Source: Thermosynechococcaceae cyanobacterium Okahandja
GTDB lineage: Bacteria; Cyanobacteriota; Cyanobacteriia; Thermosynechococcales; Thermosynechococcaceae
Assembly: GCA_041530395.1 (NCBI GenBank)
Contig: CP136945.1
Location: forward strand, 1,426,001 to 1,490,000
DNA length: 64,000 bases
Direction of reading: 5' to 3'
Part shown: piece by piece, positions 62,852 through 64,000 of the stretch
Layout of the letters: each line of letters starts with the position of its first letter
How positions within the stretch are numbered: the first letter of the stretch is position 1
Program-made: the position numbers and the translations under genes
The notes under the pieces: generated by a model
What the model was told of the DNA's origin: nothing
What the model saw: the letters and a program-made list of their open reading frames with translations, nothing else
Databases searched by the model: none

Positions 62852-64000
62852 ATGACGATCGCGATCGCTCCGTTTCCGATGACGGCTGTTGTTGGCCATG
62901 ATGCCATTAAGCTGGCCCTGCTCTTGGCGGCAGTGGATCCCGGCTTGGGCGGCGTGATCATTGCCGGACGGCGCGGCACCGCCAAATCGGTACTTGCCCG
63001 CGCTATTCATAGCCTTTTGCCCCCCATTGAAGTGATTGATCAAGGGGATTTGCCTGTACCGATTATTGCCAACCCCGACCCCGCCGCCCCCCAAGAGTGG
63101 GATAGCCGTTTGCAGGCATGGCACCGGGCGCATCCTGAGGTGACCCTGCCCACTGCCGTCATTCCTGCCCCGTTTGTGCAAATTCCCCTTGGTGTGACAG
63201 AGGATCGGCTTTTAGGAGCGGTGGATGTTAGCCAATCGGTGCAGCGGGGCGAAGCGGTGTTCCAGCCCGGACTGTTGGCGGCAGCCCATCGCGGTGTCCT
63301 CTACGTGGACGAAATAAACCTCCTTGATGAGCAACTGGCCAATGTGCTCATGGCGGTACTGAGCGCCGGACGCAACCCAATTGAACGGGAGGGGATTAGC
63401 CTTGACCATCCCTGCCGCCCCTTGCTCATTGCCACCTACAACCCCGATGAGGGGGATGTACCGCCCCATTTGCTTGATCGGTTTGCGATCGCCCTTTCTG
63501 CCGATAGTGTGCTGGGGCTAGACGAGCGGGTTGCCGCGGTGAACCAAGCCACCCGCTTTGCCGACTCACCCCAAGCCTTTCTGGCTCAGTACGAAAGCGA
63601 ATTGGATGATCTGCGAACCCAAATTATTTTGGCGCGGGAGTGGCTCAAGGAGGTGAACATTCAACGGCAACAGATTGCCTACCTTGTCACTGAAGCCCTG
63701 CGGGGTGGGGTGCAGGGGCATCGGGCTGAACTCTTTGCTGTGCGGGTGGCCAAAGCCCATGCGGCCCTCAATGGCCGCAGTGAGGTTGCCGCCGAAGACC
63801 TGCGCCGTGCCGTTGAGTTAGTGATTGTGCCGCGCGCCACCCAACTGGAGCCACCCCCGCCACCGCCACCACCGGAAAACCCGCAGGCCGATGCCGAAGA
63901 CGACCCCGACGAGCCGGATACCCCACGGGACGACCCCGAGGACATGCCCCCCATTCCCGAGGAATTTGTCTTTGAGGCCGATGGTACGGTGCTCGATGAG
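62852..64000 (+). CDS. chlD: Magnesium chelatase subunit D (3' end outside window)
   Basis: Open reading frame from ATG 62852 to the last base, 383 codons with no stop. N-terminal AAA+ domain: [58 protein letters not shown]. It is followed by a long proline-rich linker ([13 protein letters not shown]) and an acidic stretch, the usual ChlD linker, before the missing C-terminal VWA domain. With ChlH and ChlI it inserts magnesium into protoporphyrin IX. Confidence 0.95.
   Translation, partial: MTIAIAPFPMTAVVGHDAIKLALLLAAVDPGLGGVIIAGRRGTAKSVLARAIHSLLPPIEVIDQGDLPVPIIANPDPAAPQEWDSRLQAWHRAHPEVTLPTAVIPAPFVQIPLGVTEDRLLGAVDVSQSVQRGEAVFQPGLLAAAHRGVLYVDEINLLDEQLANVLMAVLSAGRNPIEREGISLDHPCRPLLIATYNPDEGDVPPHLLDRFAIALSADSVLGLDERVAAVNQATRFADSPQAFLAQYESELDDLRTQIILAREWLKEVNIQRQQIAYLVTEALRGGVQGHRAELFAVRVAKAHAALNGRSEVAAEDLRRAVELVIVPRATQLEPPPPPPPPENPQADAEDDPDEPDTPRDDPEDMPPIPEEFVFEADGTVLDE

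Noticed and set aside
1-64000. GCGATCGC octamers as regulatory sites
   Set aside because: They are HIP1 sites, found throughout many cyanobacterial genomes in and between genes; no special clustering was seen.
1-64000. CRISPR array, tRNA, rRNA or prophage
   Set aside because: No regularly spaced repeats, no cloverleaf-like sequences, no rRNA and no phage genes were recognised by eye.

Overview
The window is chromosomal DNA of a unicellular cyanobacterium. It carries photosystem I psaM, the NDH-1 genes ndhC and ndhJ, the chlorophyll genes acsF and chlD, the circadian input gene ldpA, a ycf45-type ATPase, and many copies of the HIP1 octamer GCGATCGC. Gene content, GC level and the split ndh locus point to the thermophilic Thermosynechococcus / 'Synechococcus lividus' group; that placement is inference, not proof. 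No rRNA, tRNA, CRISPR array or prophage was seen. Coding density is high, with many convergent genes overlapping by a few bases.

Layout. 1-1.2 kb: a tnpB cut by the left edge, with its right-end hairpin, just downstream of gyrB. 1.3-4.5 kb: gyrB interrupted by a 435-residue HNH intein. 4.6-8 kb: miaA, a class I glutamine amidotransferase and an unrecognised acidic protein. 8-9.5 kb: a decayed stretch with a dispersed repeat, an apparent DNA adenine methylase remnant, a small antitoxin-like ORF and a J-domain gene with an in-frame TGA. 9.5-15 kb: SpoIID-like protein, glycosyltransferase with a non-ATG start, atpG, a second tnpB element whose right end supplies the 3' end of a coiled-coil membrane protein gene. 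15-20 kb: phosphodiesterase, HpnP-like radical SAM protein, ArsR regulator, exported protein, and an A+T-rich two-gene unit with a HicA-like domain. 20-25.4 kb: CHASE2-kinase and REC-GGDEF signalling genes, a deaminase and a SPOR-like protein. 25.4-31.7 kb: glycosyltransferase, leuD, ldpA-ycf45, an OB-fold protein, hemA. 31.8-42.3 kb: VWA protein, SAM hydrolase, a Pho-box-like array, CHAD protein, ffh, a budA with an N-terminal extension, hpnA, purC, rpsT, tatD and a perfect tandem duplication of an Rpn/DUF4351 gene. 42.5-48 kb: small membrane proteins, psaM, a histidine kinase operon, GH116 glycosidase. 48-64 kb: dnaK, queC, Gfo/Idh oxidoreductase, ndhC-ndhJ-dprA, two PfkB kinases, acsF, regulatory-looking proteins, fmt, lepB and the start of chlD.

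Most genes are housekeeping: photosynthesis and tetrapyrrole synthesis (hemA, acsF, chlD, psaM, ndhC/J), translation and protein export (miaA, rpsT, fmt, ffh, lepB, dnaK) and cell-envelope or hopanoid work (hpnA, HpnP-like enzyme, glycosyltransferases, heptose kinase-like protein). The points most worth a second look are the gyrB intein, the two tnpB elements with hairpin ends that may encode guide RNAs, the HicA-like coiled-coil protein and its partner, the possible Pho box next to the CHAD gene, the budA with a ribbon-helix-helix-like front, the Rpn duplication, and the duplicated PepSY-like membrane protein beside a histidine kinase.
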